DNA from: Betaproteobacteria bacterium
GTDB lineage: Bacteria; Pseudomonadota; Gammaproteobacteria; Burkholderiales; SG8-39
Assembly (NCBI GenBank): GCA_016713125.1
Contig: JADJPT010000013.1
Location: 19,853 to 83,852 of the forward strand
Length of the DNA: 64,000 bases
Direction of reading: 5' to 3'
Shown here: one piece after another, positions 16,990 to 27,677 of the stretch
How the letters are laid out: every line of letters starts with the position of its first letter
How positions within the stretch are numbered: the stretch's first letter is position 1
Notes under the pieces: generated by a model
Database searches by the model: none
The model's input: only the letters and a program-made list of their open reading frames with translations
What the model was told of the DNA's origin: nothing
Program-made: the position numbers and the translations under genes

Positions 16990-17051
16990 CCCCTTCGGGA
17001 TCAAACAACCGAGGGCAAGTCACGAATGGGGGAACCCTACGGTTCCCCCAT
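16981..17051 (+). terminator. Two stem-loops after secF
   Basis: The first hairpin (16981-17009) overlaps the secF stop. GTTGTTTGA pairs with TCAAACAAC, one C/A mismatch follows, then CCC and GGG close a TTCG loop, giving a very stable C(UUCG)G-type tetraloop. The second (17026-17051) is an 11-bp perfect stem, ATGGGGGAACC against GGTTCCCCCAT, with loop CTAC. Neither has a clean T-run, so they may protect or end transcripts of the convergent genes by a factor-dependent route. Confidence 0.6.
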
Positions 17052-17140
17052 GCCCCCTCCCCGACCTGAAACGGATCAAGCGAACGCCCTGCGCCCCGCT
17101 CTTTCGATATCCAGACCCTCGTCCGGTATCCGACGGCGCC

Positions 17141-19150
17141 CTACTCCTTCAGTATCTGCACCAGGTTGGAGAAGTCGTCGGTCCAGGTGCGCCACTCGGG
17201 CTTCTGCTCTATCGACAGCGACGCCTCCTTGATGCCCGGCGCCTCCAGCGCCTTCGCATCGCGCGCCACCAGCACCCAGTCGCTCTGCGTGCTGTCGTCG
17301 CTGTCCTTCTCGTAGACCATCCTGGCCGCCGCACCGTGCTCCTTCGCCAGACGCGCCACTACCGGCGCCAGGTCGAGGAAGCGGTTCGAAACGTGGAAGG
17401 CGATGATGCCGTCCGGTTTCATGTGCCGCAGGTAGACGCCCAGCGCCTCGCGCGTGATCAGGTGCACGGGGATCGAGTCGCTCGAGAAGGCATCCACCGC
17501 CAGGATATCGAAGCGCTGCGCGGGCTCGCGCTCCAGGTTCAGCCGCGCATCGCCCAGCACCATCTCCAGCGTCGCCTCGCTGTCCGCGAGGTAGCCGAAC
17601 TTGGTGCGCGCCACATCGACCACCGCCTGATTGATGTCGTAGAAGCGGTACACGTCGCCCTTGCGCCCGTAGGCGGCCAGCGTGCCCACCCCCAGGCCGA
17701 TCACCCCGACGCGCACCGGCCGGTCCTCGCGCGCGAGGATGGCGCGTCCGATGCCCGAAGTCTTCTGGTAATAGGTGGTCGGCGTCTTGCGGAAATCCCT
17801 GCCCGTCATGTGCTGCTCGCCGTGCATGATCACGCCGTGCAGAAGGCGGCGCAGATGGTCGGGCTGGCCCTCGGTGCCGTACTCCTTGACGCGCAGCACG
17901 CCGTAGAAATTGCGCTCTGAAACCACCACCCCGTCCTGGAACTTGAACGCATCGTAGGAAAACGCGAAGGCGGCGCCCAGCACCAGCCCCAGGCTGGCCG
18001 CGTGGGCGTAGCCGCCCAGGCCGCGGTACAGGATGGCGGCCAGCAGGCAGCAGGCAGTCAGCGCGATGCCCAGCTCGTAGTAGGCGTTGAACACCAGCGG
18101 CGCAACCACCGCCACCAGCAGGCCGCCCAGCGCGCCGCCCACCGAAACCCACAGGTAGAAGGCGGTCAGGTGGCGGTTGGCCGGGCGCAGCCGGTACAGC
18201 TCGCCGTGGCAGAACATGCAGGCCACGAACAGGCCCGAGAGGAACATGGCCAGCTGCAGGTAGAGATCGAACTGGAAGCGCGAATCGACGGCCAGCCAGA
18301 CCATGCCGCCCAGCCAGACCAGCACGAAGCTCCAGGCCCACTGCGGCCGGTACAGGCCCTGACCCTCGAAGCACAGGATGAAGGTCAGCAGGTATAGCGT
18401 GAGCGGCGCCAGCCACAGCAGCGGGATGGCGGCCACGTTCTGCGTGATGTGGTTGGTGACCGAGAGCAGCAGCACCGAGCCGGTCGCCGACAGCGCCAGC
18501 CACAGGCCGATATCCTTCCCGCCCGGCGCCGGCCCGTCGTCCTGCGCCTCGGCCCGCGCCAGCGGCGCCGCCACGCTGCGCGCCGAGACCCAGGCCAGCA
18601 CCGCGCACAGAACGGCGAAGGCGGCGAACATCCAGGACCAGATCGCCACCTGCTGGCCGTTGGTGAAGTTCGGTTCGACCAGCAGCGGGTAACCGATCAG
18701 CGCCAGCAGCGAAGCGAAGTTGGAGACCGCGAACAGGCGATACGGGTTGGCGCCGGGCCGCGTGCGCGAAAACCAGGCCTGCAGCAGGGGGCTGGTCGAA
18801 GAGATCAGCAGATAGGGCAGCCCCACCGTGGCGGTGAGCAGCAGCAGGATCCGCGAGATCGGCTCCTCCTCGCCCGCGGGCTTCCAGGCCGCATCCGGCG
18901 CGATCGGCAGCACGGCGACGGCGGCAGCCAGCAGCACCATGTGCAGGATGGCCTGGGCGCGCGGCGCGAGCCTGGCGTTGGTGGCGTGCGCATACGCGTA
19001 ACCGGCCAGCAGCACGCACTGGAAGAACAGCATGCAGGTGGTCCACACCGCGGCGGTGCCGCCGAACCAGGGCAGGATCATGCGCGCGATCAGCGGCTGC
19101 ACCAGGAACAGCAGGAACGAGGAAAGGAAGATGGTTACGGCATAGAACAT
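17141..19150 (-). CDS. Fused MFS-like membrane / spermidine synthase-like protein
   Basis: This 669-residue protein joins an N-terminal multi-helix membrane region (about residues 1-390, roughly ten to twelve helices, starting FYAVTIFLSSFLLFLVQPL) to a C-terminal spermidine-synthase-like methyltransferase fold. The latter shows VRVGVIGLGVGTLAAYGRKG, the acidic YDINQAVVDVAR and ILAVDAFSSDSIPVHLITREAL. Such fusions are widespread but poorly characterised. The soluble part may bind an aminopropyl or methyl donor. It converges on secF and lies 100 bases downstream of the purB stop on the same strand. Substrate is unknown. Confidence 0.85.
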   Translation of the reverse strand: MFYAVTIFLSSFLLFLVQPLIARMILPWFGGTAAVWTTCMLFFQCVLLAGYAYAHATNARLAPRAQAILHMVLLAAAVAVLPIAPDAAWKPAGEEEPISRILLLLTATVGLPYLLISSTSPLLQAWFSRTRPGANPYRLFAVSNFASLLALIGYPLLVEPNFTNGQQVAIWSWMFAAFAVLCAVLAWVSARSVAAPLARAEAQDDGPAPGGKDIGLWLALSATGSVLLLSVTNHITQNVAAIPLLWLAPLTLYLLTFILCFEGQGLYRPQWAWSFVLVWLGGMVWLAVDSRFQFDLYLQLAMFLSGLFVACMFCHGELYRLRPANRHLTAFYLWVSVGGALGGLLVAVVAPLVFNAYYELGIALTACCLLAAILYRGLGGYAHAASLGLVLGAAFAFSYDAFKFQDGVVVSERNFYGVLRVKEYGTEGQPDHLRRLLHGVIMHGEQHMTGRDFRKTPTTYYQKTSGIGRAILAREDRPVRVGVIGLGVGTLAAYGRKGDVYRFYDINQAVVDVARTKFGYLADSEATLEMVLGDARLNLEREPAQRFDILAVDAFSSDSIPVHLITREALGVYLRHMKPDGIIAFHVSNRFLDLAPVVARLAKEHGAAARMVYEKDSDDSTQSDWVLVARDAKALEAPGIKEASLSIEQKPEWRTWTDDFSNLVQILKE

Positions 19151-19250
19151 GGTGTGGGCTGCCCGTGGGACGAGGTGAGCGTGAGAGACACGCGTGGCTT
19201 CTGGATCGGGCGCACGCGGGCGCGCGGCCCGCGGCGACTTCGCAGCGCGC

Positions 19251-20630
19251 TCAGATGCGGCGCGCGAGGGCCGCGGCGTGGCCGGTGTAGCCGGCCGGCG
19301 TCAGCGCGAGCAGTTGCTTCCTGGCCTGCGCGGGAATCGGCAGCTTTCTCACGAATGCGGCCAGGCGCGCGGCGTCTACGCCCTTGCCGCGCGTGAGGGC
19401 CTTGAGCTTCTCGTAGGCCTCGGGCACGCCGTAGCGGCGCATCACCTGCTGGATGGGCTCGGCCAGAACTTCCCAGTTGGCGTCCAGGTCCTCCGCCAGC
19501 CGCTCGGCATTCACCTCGAGCTTGCCCAGACCGCGCAGGCAGGAAACATAGGCCAGCAGGGTGTGGCCCAGCGCGTTGCCCAGGTTGCGCAGCGCCGTGG
19601 AGTCGGAGAGGTCGCGCTGCCAGCGCGACACCGGCAGCTTGTCGGCCAGGTGGCGCAGCAGCGCATTGGCCACGCCGATGTTGCCTTCCGAGTTCTCGAA
19701 GTCGATCGGATTGACCTTGTGCGGCATGGTCGAGGAGCCGACTTCGCCGGCCTTCAGCCGCTGCTTGAAGTAGCCCACCGAGATGTAGCCCCACAAGTCG
19801 CGGTTCAGGTCGAGCAGGATGGTGTTGGCGCGCGCCCAGGCGTCGAACAGTTCGGCGAAGGCGTCGTGCGGCTCGATCTGTATGGTGTAGGGGTTGAACT
19901 CCAGACCCAGGCCCTCGACGAAGCGGCGGCAGAAGGCCTCCCAGTCGACTTCCGGGTAGGCCACCGAATGCGCGTTGTAGTTGCCCACCGCGCCGTTGAT
20001 CTTGCCCAGCAGCGAGACTCCGGCAATGCGCGCGCGGGCACGCTCCAGGCGGTGCACCACGTTGGCCATCTCCTTGCCCAGCGTGGTCGGGCTGGCCGGC
20101 TGGCCGTGGGTGCGAGAAAGCATCGGCAGCGCGGCATGCCGGTGCGCGAGCTCGCGCAACACGGCGATGATCTGCTCCAGCCTGGGCAGCATCACCTTCT
20201 CGCGCGCGTCGGCCAGCATCAGCGCGTATGACAGGTTGTTGATGTCTTCCGAGGTGCAGGCGAAATGGATGAACTCCAGCGAACGGCCCAGCTCGCGGCT
20301 GGACCCCAGCTTGTCCTTCATCCAGTACTCGATCGCCTTGACGTCGTGGTTGGTCTCGGCCTCGATCTTCTTGATGCGTGCGGCGTCGCGCTCGGAGAAC
20401 TTGTCCACAAGCCTGTCCAGGGCGGCCACCGTCTGCCGGCCGAAGGGCTTGAGCTCGGCGATGCCGGGCTCGGCGGCCAGCGCCTTGAGCCACTCGACCT
20501 CGATCTTGAGCCGGTAGCGGATCAGCGCGGCTTCGCTGAAATGTGCGCGCAGCGGATCTACGGCACGGGCGTAGCGCCCGTCCAGGGGGGACAGCGCGAG
20601 CAGGGAAGTGTTCTGGGCGGTGGCGGGCAT
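19251..20630 (-). CDS. purB: Adenylosuccinate lyase
   Basis: PurB cleaves SAICAR and adenylosuccinate in purine synthesis, releasing fumarate. The 459-residue protein is typical of the proteobacterial type (E. coli 456). It starts LSPLDGRYA, has TSEDINNLSYALML, SRTHGQPASPTTLGKEMAN and the superfamily signature GSSTMPHKVNPIDFENSEGN with the catalytic serine loop. I choose the ATG at 20630; the frame continues to a TTG at 20660, which would add ten poorly conserved residues. A TATAAT lies upstream on the minus strand. Confidence 0.97.
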   Translation of the reverse strand: MPATAQNTSLLALSPLDGRYARAVDPLRAHFSEAALIRYRLKIEVEWLKALAAEPGIAELKPFGRQTVAALDRLVDKFSERDAARIKKIEAETNHDVKAIEYWMKDKLGSSRELGRSLEFIHFACTSEDINNLSYALMLADAREKVMLPRLEQIIAVLRELAHRHAALPMLSRTHGQPASPTTLGKEMANVVHRLERARARIAGVSLLGKINGAVGNYNAHSVAYPEVDWEAFCRRFVEGLGLEFNPYTIQIEPHDAFAELFDAWARANTILLDLNRDLWGYISVGYFKQRLKAGEVGSSTMPHKVNPIDFENSEGNIGVANALLRHLADKLPVSRWQRDLSDSTALRNLGNALGHTLLAYVSCLRGLGKLEVNAERLAEDLDANWEVLAEPIQQVMRRYGVPEAYEKLKALTRGKGVDAARLAAFVRKLPIPAQARKQLLALTPAGYTGHAAALARRI

Positions 20631-20662
20631 GCGGGGCCGCTGGGCGGGATTTGCGGACAATC

Positions 20663-20718
20663 ATTATAACTTCCGCCACCGCGTCGCACGCTTGCGTTGC
20701 GGTGCCGAATGTTATAAT
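20663..20718. promoter_or_regulatory. Divergent -10 elements between purB and the GST gene
   Basis: The 151-base gap holds two perfect TATAAT hexamers facing outward: one on the minus strand (plus positions 20663-20668) for purB and one on the plus strand (20713-20718) for the GST gene. The latter is preceded by TGT, forming an extended -10. Clear -35 boxes are not seen for either. Confidence 0.5.
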
Positions 20719-20781
20719 TCGCCCGGCAAAATCGCTCCGCAGCCTTCCCGCAACGTTCGTCACTCCGGTATTTCTCCCCCG

Positions 20782-21396
20782 ATGAAACTCTACGGCTCGG
20801 TCCCGAGTCCCTTCACGCGCAAAGTGCGCATCGTGCTCACCGAAAAGCGCATCGAGTGCGCCTTCGAACTGGTCGACGTCATGGCCAAGGACACGCCGGT
20901 CAACGCGCACAACCCGCTGGGCAAGGTTCCCGTGCTGGTGCTGGACGACGGCACCACGCTCTACGATTCGCGCGTCATCGTCGAGTTCCTCGACAATGTC
21001 TCGCCGATCAGCCGCCTGATCCCGGAAGAGAACCGCAACCGCATCGCGGTGCGCCGCTGGGAAGCGCTGTCCGACGGCGTGATCGACGCCGGCATCCTGG
21101 TGCGCTACGAGCAGGCGCGCGAGGCGAAACTCAAGAGCAAGGCCTGGATCGAGCGCCAGACCGGCAAGATGCAGCGCGGACTGGTCGAAATGGCCGCCGA
21201 GCTCGGCGACAAGCCCTGGTGCCACGGCAACGGCTTCACGCTGGCCGACGTGGCCTTCGGCTGCTGCCTGGGCTGGCTGAGCTTCCGCTTTCCGCACATC
21301 GAATGGCGCACCGACTACGCCAACCTCGCCCGGCACTACGACAAGCTGGCCGAGCGCCCGGCGTTCGCCGACACCGTGCCCACCGTCCCGGCCTGA
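20782..21396 (+). CDS. Glutathione S-transferase family protein
   Basis: The 204-residue cytoplasmic protein has an N-terminal thioredoxin-like GST domain (KLYGSVPSPFTRKVRIVL, cis-proline in GKVPVLVLDDG, glutathione-contacting LYDSRVIVEFLD) and an all-helical C-terminal domain with FTLADVAFGCCLGWL. It resembles the YibF/SspA-like group rather than a specialised dehalogenase. The catalytic residue is probably the Ser at position 9 or the Thr at position 12. Expression likely comes from the extended -10 at 20710. The gene runs into a stem-loop repeat shared with another locus. Confidence 0.88.
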   Translation: MKLYGSVPSPFTRKVRIVLTEKRIECAFELVDVMAKDTPVNAHNPLGKVPVLVLDDGTTLYDSRVIVEFLDNVSPISRLIPEENRNRIAVRRWEALSDGVIDAGILVRYEQAREAKLKSKAWIERQTGKMQRGLVEMAAELGDKPWCHGNGFTLADVAFGCCLGWLSFRFPHIEWRTDYANLARHYDKLAERPAFADTVPTVPA

Positions 21397-21487
21397 AAGT
21401 CGAACTTTAGTTTGGCGAAACCCGCTCCTGGAGCGGGATTCAAGGCAGTCAGCTTGCCGAATCAGGCAATAAGTCCGCCGCCCAGGC
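21397..21487 (+). repeat. Intergenic stem-loop repeat, copy A
   Basis: Directly after the GST stop, this stretch contains AAAGT-CGA-ACTTT (small hairpin), then a GAAACCCGCTCCTGGAGCGGG core whose CCCGCTCC/GGAGCGGG arms pair over a two-base centre, then CTTGCCGAATCAGGCAA and CCGCCGCCCAG. The same order occurs at 29847-29935 with point differences. It lies between convergent genes and overlaps the last codons of mnmA, so it may act as a two-way transcript end. Confidence 0.7.
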
Positions 21488-22601
21488 AGACTTCCCCGTC
21501 GTACAGCACGGCCGACTGCCCCGGCGTCACGGCCCACTGCGGCTCGGCGAACTCGAGGTCGAACTCGTCGCCGTCGACGCGCGTCACGCGGCAGGTCGAG
21601 TCCTTCTGCCGATAGCGGCTCTTGGCGCCGTGCACCGAACCCTCCTCGGGCGGCGCCCCGGACACCCAGCTGGCATCCACGGCGGCGAGCCGGCGCTTCA
21701 GCAGCAGCGGGTCCTCGTGGCCCTGCACCACGATCAGCGCGTTCTCGGCCAGGTCCTTCTGCGCCACGTACCAGGCCTGCCCGTCGCTGCCCTTGCGGCC
21801 GCCCAGGCCGATGCCCTTCCTCTGGCCGATGGTGTAGAACGCCAGTCCGATGTGCTCGCCGACGGTCTTGCCGTCGGGCGTGCGTATCGGCCCGGGCTCG
21901 CGCGGCAGGTAGCGGTTCAGGAACTCGCGGAACGGCCGCTCGCCGATGAAGCAGATGCCGGTGGAATCCTTCTTGGCCGCGTTCGGCAGGCGCGCCTCGG
22001 CGGCAATGCGGCGCACCTCGGTTTTCTCCAGCTCGCCGACCGGGAACAGCACGCGCGACAGCTGCGCCTGGTCCAGGCGGTGCAGAAAATAGCTCTGGTC
22101 CTTGGCGTGGTCCAGACCGCGCAACAGCTCGAAGCGGTTCAGTCCGTCCGCCGCCAGCGCCGCGCCCGGCACCGGCTCGGCGCCGGCCGCCACCGCATAG
22201 CGAACCTCGCGCACGCGCGCGTAATGCCCGGTGGCGATGCGCGTCGCGCCCAGATCCATGGCGTGGTCGAGAAAGGCCTTGAACTTGATCTCGGCGTTGC
22301 ACAGCACATCCGGATTGGGCGTGCGCCCGGCCGAGTACTCGGCGAGGAAACTGGCGAACACGCGATCCTTGTTCTCTAATGATACGTCGACCGCCGAGAT
22401 CTACACGCCGATCACCTCGGCGACCGAGACCGCGTCGATCAGGTCCTGGCGGGTGGAACAGTATTCGTCGTCATCGTCGTCCTCCCAGTTCTTCATGAAC
22501 AACCCGGTGACCTGGTAGCCCTGGCGCTTGAGCAGCAGCGCCGTGACCGCCGAGTCCACCCCGCCGGACATGCCGACCACCACGCGACCGCGATCGGCCA
22601 T
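21462..22601 (-). CDS. mnmA: tRNA 2-thiouridylase MnmA, frame broken by adapter-like insert
   Basis: MnmA thiolates U34 of Lys, Glu and Gln tRNAs. From the ATG at 22601 the frame reads VVVGMSGGVDSAVTALLLK (PP-loop) and GLFMKNWEDDDDDEYC. After codon 66 it hits TAG (22401-22403), then continues in the same frame with FASFLAEYSAGRTPNPDVLCNAEIKF, the second catalytic Cys in STGICFIG, and the C-terminal domain. Total span is 380 codons, the family's usual length, so nothing is missing. The 15 or so codons around the stop do not match the conserved family sequence and are replaced, base for base, by a sequence matching the Illumina P5 adapter. The biological gene is very probably intact. It begins two bases after nudJ. 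Confidence 0.93.
22378..22406 (+). other. Sequencing-adapter-like stretch inside mnmA
   Basis: These 29 bases match the Illumina P5 flow-cell adapter at 27 of 29 positions (it begins AATGATACG and ends GAGATCTACAC). The two mismatches, at 22387 and 22393, are both bases expected from a normal mnmA sequence. The segment replaces rather than adds to the gene length, as if mis-primed or untrimmed reads were merged into the consensus. Confidence 0.9.
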
Positions 22602-22603
22602 GC

Positions 22604-23056
22604 TCAGGCGAACTCCGCCGAGAACACGTCCAGCGGGAAACGCCGGCCGGCCAGGTAGTCGTCGACGCAGCGCATGACCAGCGGCGAGCGGTGCATGTCG
22701 GCGCGCGCCGCCAGGTCTTCGCGGCTCAGCCAGTGCGTGGCGACGATCTCGGCGTCCAGCTTGCGCGAGGCGTCGAAGCCCCGCAACTCGCCGGCGAAGG
22801 CGAAGCGCAGGAAGGTGGCGTTCGCCGGGGCGTAGATCCAGCGATAGATGCCGACCAGGCAAGTGGGCGCGAACAGGTGCGCGCTCTCCTCCAGCGTCTC
22901 GCGCACGCAGGCCTGCACCAGCGATTCGTCCGGATCGAGATGGCCGGCCGGCTGGTTCAGCACGCGGCGGCCGTCCGAAACCTCCTCGACCAGCAGGAAC
23001 CTGCCTTCGCGCTCGATGACCGCCGCCACCGTCGCCGCCGGCTTCCAGAGCGCCAT
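22604..23056 (-). CDS. nudJ: Nudix hydrolase, NudJ-like
   Basis: This 150-residue Nudix enzyme has the box GHLDPDESLVQACVRETLEE, followed by S where many have G. NudJ hydrolyses thiamine-precursor pyrophosphates and nucleoside di- or triphosphates. Its position immediately upstream of mnmA is the same as in E. coli (nudJ-mnmA), which supports the symbol. It starts two bases after the aminotransferase stop and ends two bases before mnmA, so the three form one operon. Confidence 0.88.
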   Translation of the reverse strand: MALWKPAATVAAVIEREGRFLLVEEVSDGRRVLNQPAGHLDPDESLVQACVRETLEESAHLFAPTCLVGIYRWIYAPANATFLRFAFAGELRGFDASRKLDAEIVATHWLSREDLAARADMHRSPLVMRCVDDYLAGRRFPLDVFSAEFA

Positions 23057-23058
23057 GA

Positions 23059-24276
23059 CTACCGGCTGTTCTTGCGGATGAACTCGGCCATCCGCGCCAC
23101 GCCCTTCTCGATCGCCTCGTTGGAGGCGGCGTAGGAGAAGCGCACATGCTGGCCTTCGCCCGGCACGCGCGAGCCGAAGTGGATGTCGGCCAGCACGGCC
23201 ACCCCGGCCTCGTGCAGCAGACGCTTCCTGAACTCCTCGGAATCCTTCGCGCCCACCATGCGGCAGGCCTCGGTCACGTTGGGCCAGGCGTAGAAGGCCC
23301 CGCCCGGCACCTTGCAGCTCACGCCGGGCACCTTGTTCAGCAGGCCCACGATCAGGTCGCGACGCGCCTTGAAGCTGGCCTTCATCATCTCGGCGGCGTC
23401 CTGCGGACCGTTGATGGCCTCGACCGCCGCCCACTGGCTGATCTGCGAGGCGCAGGAGTCGGTGTTGGTGACCCAGCGCGTGAACACCGGCGCGAGCACC
23501 GGGTTGGAGGCGAAGCCGATGCGCCAGCCCGTCATCGCCCAGGTCTTGGACGCGCCGTCGGAGATGATGGTCCGCTGGTACATGTCCGGCAGCTGGGCGA
23601 TCGAGAAGAACTCGCCCGTATAGGCGAGGCGCGAGTAGATCTCGTCGGCGTAGATCCACACCTGCGGATGCCGGCGCATGACCGCGGCGATGGCCTCGAG
23701 GTCCTGCCTGCCCAGCAGCCCGCCGGTGGGGTTGTGCGGGTAGTTGAGGATCAGCAGCCGCGTCTTGGGCGTGATCAGCTTTTCCAGCTCGGCCGGATCG
23801 AAGGCGAAGTCGCGCGCTTCGCGCAGGTGAATGGGCACCGGCCGGGCGCCGTTGGCGATGATCTGCGACTCGTAGATCGGGAACCCCGGGTTCGGATAGA
23901 TCACCTCGTCGCCGGCGCCGAAATCGGTGGTCGACAGGATCGCGTAGGCGATGAAGGGCTTGGCGCCCGCCCCCACCACCACGTCCTCGGCGCGGATCGG
24001 CAACCCGCCGCGCATGCCGGACATGTACTTCGCCGCGGCCTCGCGCAGTGGGTCGATGCCGGCCGACGGCGTGTAGCCGTGCTTGCCCTCGCGGATCGCG
24101 CGTATGCCCGCCTCCTGCACATGGGCCGGGGCCGGGAAATCGGGCTGGCCGATGCAGAAGGAGATGATGTCCTTGCCCTGGCGCGCCAGTTCGGTGACCT
24201 CGGCGAGCACCACGAAGGCGTTCTCGGTGCCCAGGCTCTGCGCACGGGAGGACAGTTGGGGCAGGGATTGCGTCAT
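23059..24276 (-). CDS. Pyridoxal-phosphate aminotransferase, class I/II
   Basis: The 405-residue cytosolic enzyme has the fold-type I aminotransferase layout: GQPDFPAPAHVQ near the N-terminus, GAGAKPFIAYAIL, NYPHNPTGG, the aspartate/tyrosine pair IYADEIYSRLAY, the Schiff-base lysine in SDGASKTWAMTGWRIGF, and the C-terminal arginine in GQHVRFSYA. It resembles the aspartate/prephenate-type group; substrate cannot be fixed. The ATG at 24276 lies at the conserved N-terminus; the frame runs on upstream without similarity. It is the first gene of the aminotransferase-nudJ-mnmA operon. Confidence 0.9.
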   Translation of the reverse strand: MTQSLPQLSSRAQSLGTENAFVVLAEVTELARQGKDIISFCIGQPDFPAPAHVQEAGIRAIREGKHGYTPSAGIDPLREAAAKYMSGMRGGLPIRAEDVVVGAGAKPFIAYAILSTTDFGAGDEVIYPNPGFPIYESQIIANGARPVPIHLREARDFAFDPAELEKLITPKTRLLILNYPHNPTGGLLGRQDLEAIAAVMRRHPQVWIYADEIYSRLAYTGEFFSIAQLPDMYQRTIISDGASKTWAMTGWRIGFASNPVLAPVFTRWVTNTDSCASQISQWAAVEAINGPQDAAEMMKASFKARRDLIVGLLNKVPGVSCKVPGGAFYAWPNVTEACRMVGAKDSEEFRKRLLHEAGVAVLADIHFGSRVPGEGQHVRFSYAASNEAIEKGVARMAEFIRKNSR

Positions 24277-24379
24277 GGCGTGGTCCAGGCGGAAAAGCCG
24301 GCATTTTACAGGCAGGCACCCGCCGTACCGGCCCGCAGTGGATGCAGGTCGCGGGCGGCGGTGCACGCCGGGCCCCGGT

Positions 24380-26282
<1,903 letters not shown>

Positions 26283-26298
26283 CGCCTCGCCCCGCGGC

Positions 26299-27558
26299 CT
26301 AGCGGATCGCCTCGGTCGGCGCGCCGGTCTTCTGCTGCGCAGCCGGCGGCGTGGCGTCGGCGCGCACGCGGCGGCCCTCGAGCACGCCGGTCACGTCGCC
26401 CGGAACCACGGACTCGCCCTCGGTCAGGCCGGCGGCGACCTCCACGCTGCCTTCGCCGCGCAGCCCCAGGCGCACGGCCTGGCGCTGCGTGCGGCCCTCG
26501 CGCACCACCAGCACCCAGGGGCGCTCGCCGGCCGCGTCGCGCACCGCACCGGCCGGCAGCACCAGCGCGCCCGCCTTCTTCGCCGCCACGATTTCCGCCG
26601 AAACCGTCATGTCCGGCTTGAGGAAGGTCGCGCCATCGGCGTTCCCGACCCGCAACCTGACCTCGACCGTGCCGCGCTGCGCATCGACCACCGGCGCGAT
26701 GTAGAACAGTTCGGCGCTCACCGGCCGGCCCGGATAGGCGTCGGCGGCCACTTTCGCCGCCTGCCCGATCTGCAGGTAGGCGAGATTCTTCTCGTCCACC
26801 AGCAGGCTGACCTGGGTTTCCCCGGCCACCGAGATCTCGTACATCTGCCGACCCTGCGCGACCACGTCGCCGGCTTCCACCAGGCGCTTCAACACCGTGC
26901 CGTCGGCCGGTGCACGGATCACGGTATTGGCCAGGCGCGCCTCGGCCACCTCCAGCGCGGCGCGCGCCTGCTCGCGGCGCGAGCGTGCCAGCGCGTACTC
27001 CGCGCCCTTGGGCCGGTTGGCCACCGCCTGTGCCAGCGCCGCGTCGTGGTCGGCCTGCGCCGACTTCAAGGTGCGCTGCGCCTCATCGAGGCGCGACCGG
27101 CTGAAGAATCCCTTGTCGAACAGCTGCTGCGTGCGCGCCGCCTCGGCGTGCGCCAGGCGCAGCCCGGCCTCGGCCTTGTGCAGGCCTTCCTCGGCCACCG
27201 GCCCGGTCTGCGAGGCCAGTTGCGCCAGACGCGCCTCGGCCTCGGCCAGCGCCGCGCGCGCCTGCGCCACGGCGGCGCGCTGCTCCTCGCTCTTCAGCAC
27301 TGCCAGCACCTGGCCGGCCTTGACCACCGCCCCCTCGCGCGCGTCCAGCCGCTCGACCGTGCCGACCAGCACGCTGCCCAGCGCCACGCGCGCCGGCGTG
27401 ATCAGCCGCCCGGTGGCGACCACCGTCTGCACGATATCGGCCTTGCGCACCGTAACCACACTCACGGCCGGCCCCAGGCGCCAACGCGCGAGGCCGGCGG
27501 CCAGCGCCAGCAGCACCGCAAGGACCAGCCAGAACTTCGGGGTGCGCCAGTTGAGCAT
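26299..27558 (-). CDS. Periplasmic adaptor (membrane fusion) protein, MacA/HlyD type
   Basis: This 419-residue protein has an N-terminal membrane anchor (FWLVLAVLLALAAGLARW), the biotinyl-lipoyl-like half motifs (VGTVERLDAREGAVVKAGQVL and VIRAPADGTVLKRLVEAGD) flanking a coiled-coil hairpin of about 110 residues rich in Ala, Glu and Arg, and a beta-barrel plus C-terminal membrane-proximal domain. This is the layout of adaptors that link inner-membrane pumps to outer-membrane channels. It is first in the adaptor-permease-ATPase operon, 16 bases before the permease. No outer-membrane channel gene is nearby, so a TolC-like partner elsewhere is likely. Confidence 0.9.
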   Translation of the reverse strand: MLNWRTPKFWLVLAVLLALAAGLARWRLGPAVSVVTVRKADIVQTVVATGRLITPARVALGSVLVGTVERLDAREGAVVKAGQVLAVLKSEEQRAAVAQARAALAEAEARLAQLASQTGPVAEEGLHKAEAGLRLAHAEAARTQQLFDKGFFSRSRLDEAQRTLKSAQADHDAALAQAVANRPKGAEYALARSRREQARAALEVAEARLANTVIRAPADGTVLKRLVEAGDVVAQGRQMYEISVAGETQVSLLVDEKNLAYLQIGQAAKVAADAYPGRPVSAELFYIAPVVDAQRGTVEVRLRVGNADGATFLKPDMTVSAEIVAAKKAGALVLPAGAVRDAAGERPWVLVVREGRTQRQAVRLGLRGEGSVEVAAGLTEGESVVPGDVTGVLEGRRVRADATPPAAQQKTGAPTEAIR

Positions 27559-27677
27559 CGCGGCATTCTACGCGGCACCCCGGCGGCGGGCTTGATCCTG
27601 ATCAGCGCGCGCGCTGCTAATATGCGGGCCGCACAATCATCCGCCCCTCCCCCGCAGGATCCGCCTCGAGGTCCACC

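Noticed and set aside
20631..20660. TTG at 20660 as the purB start
   Set aside because: The ATG at 20630 gives the family's usual N-terminus and length; the extra ten residues are not conserved-looking.
19135..22302. 1055-codon minus-strand open frame across purB, the GST gene and mnmA
   Set aside because: It crosses several recognised genes in the wrong frame and has low-complexity composition; shadow frame.
21462..22601. mnmA as a true pseudogene or a gene read through by amber suppression
   Set aside because: The TAG lies exactly within a stretch matching a sequencing adapter, and the remaining frame is uninterrupted and full length.
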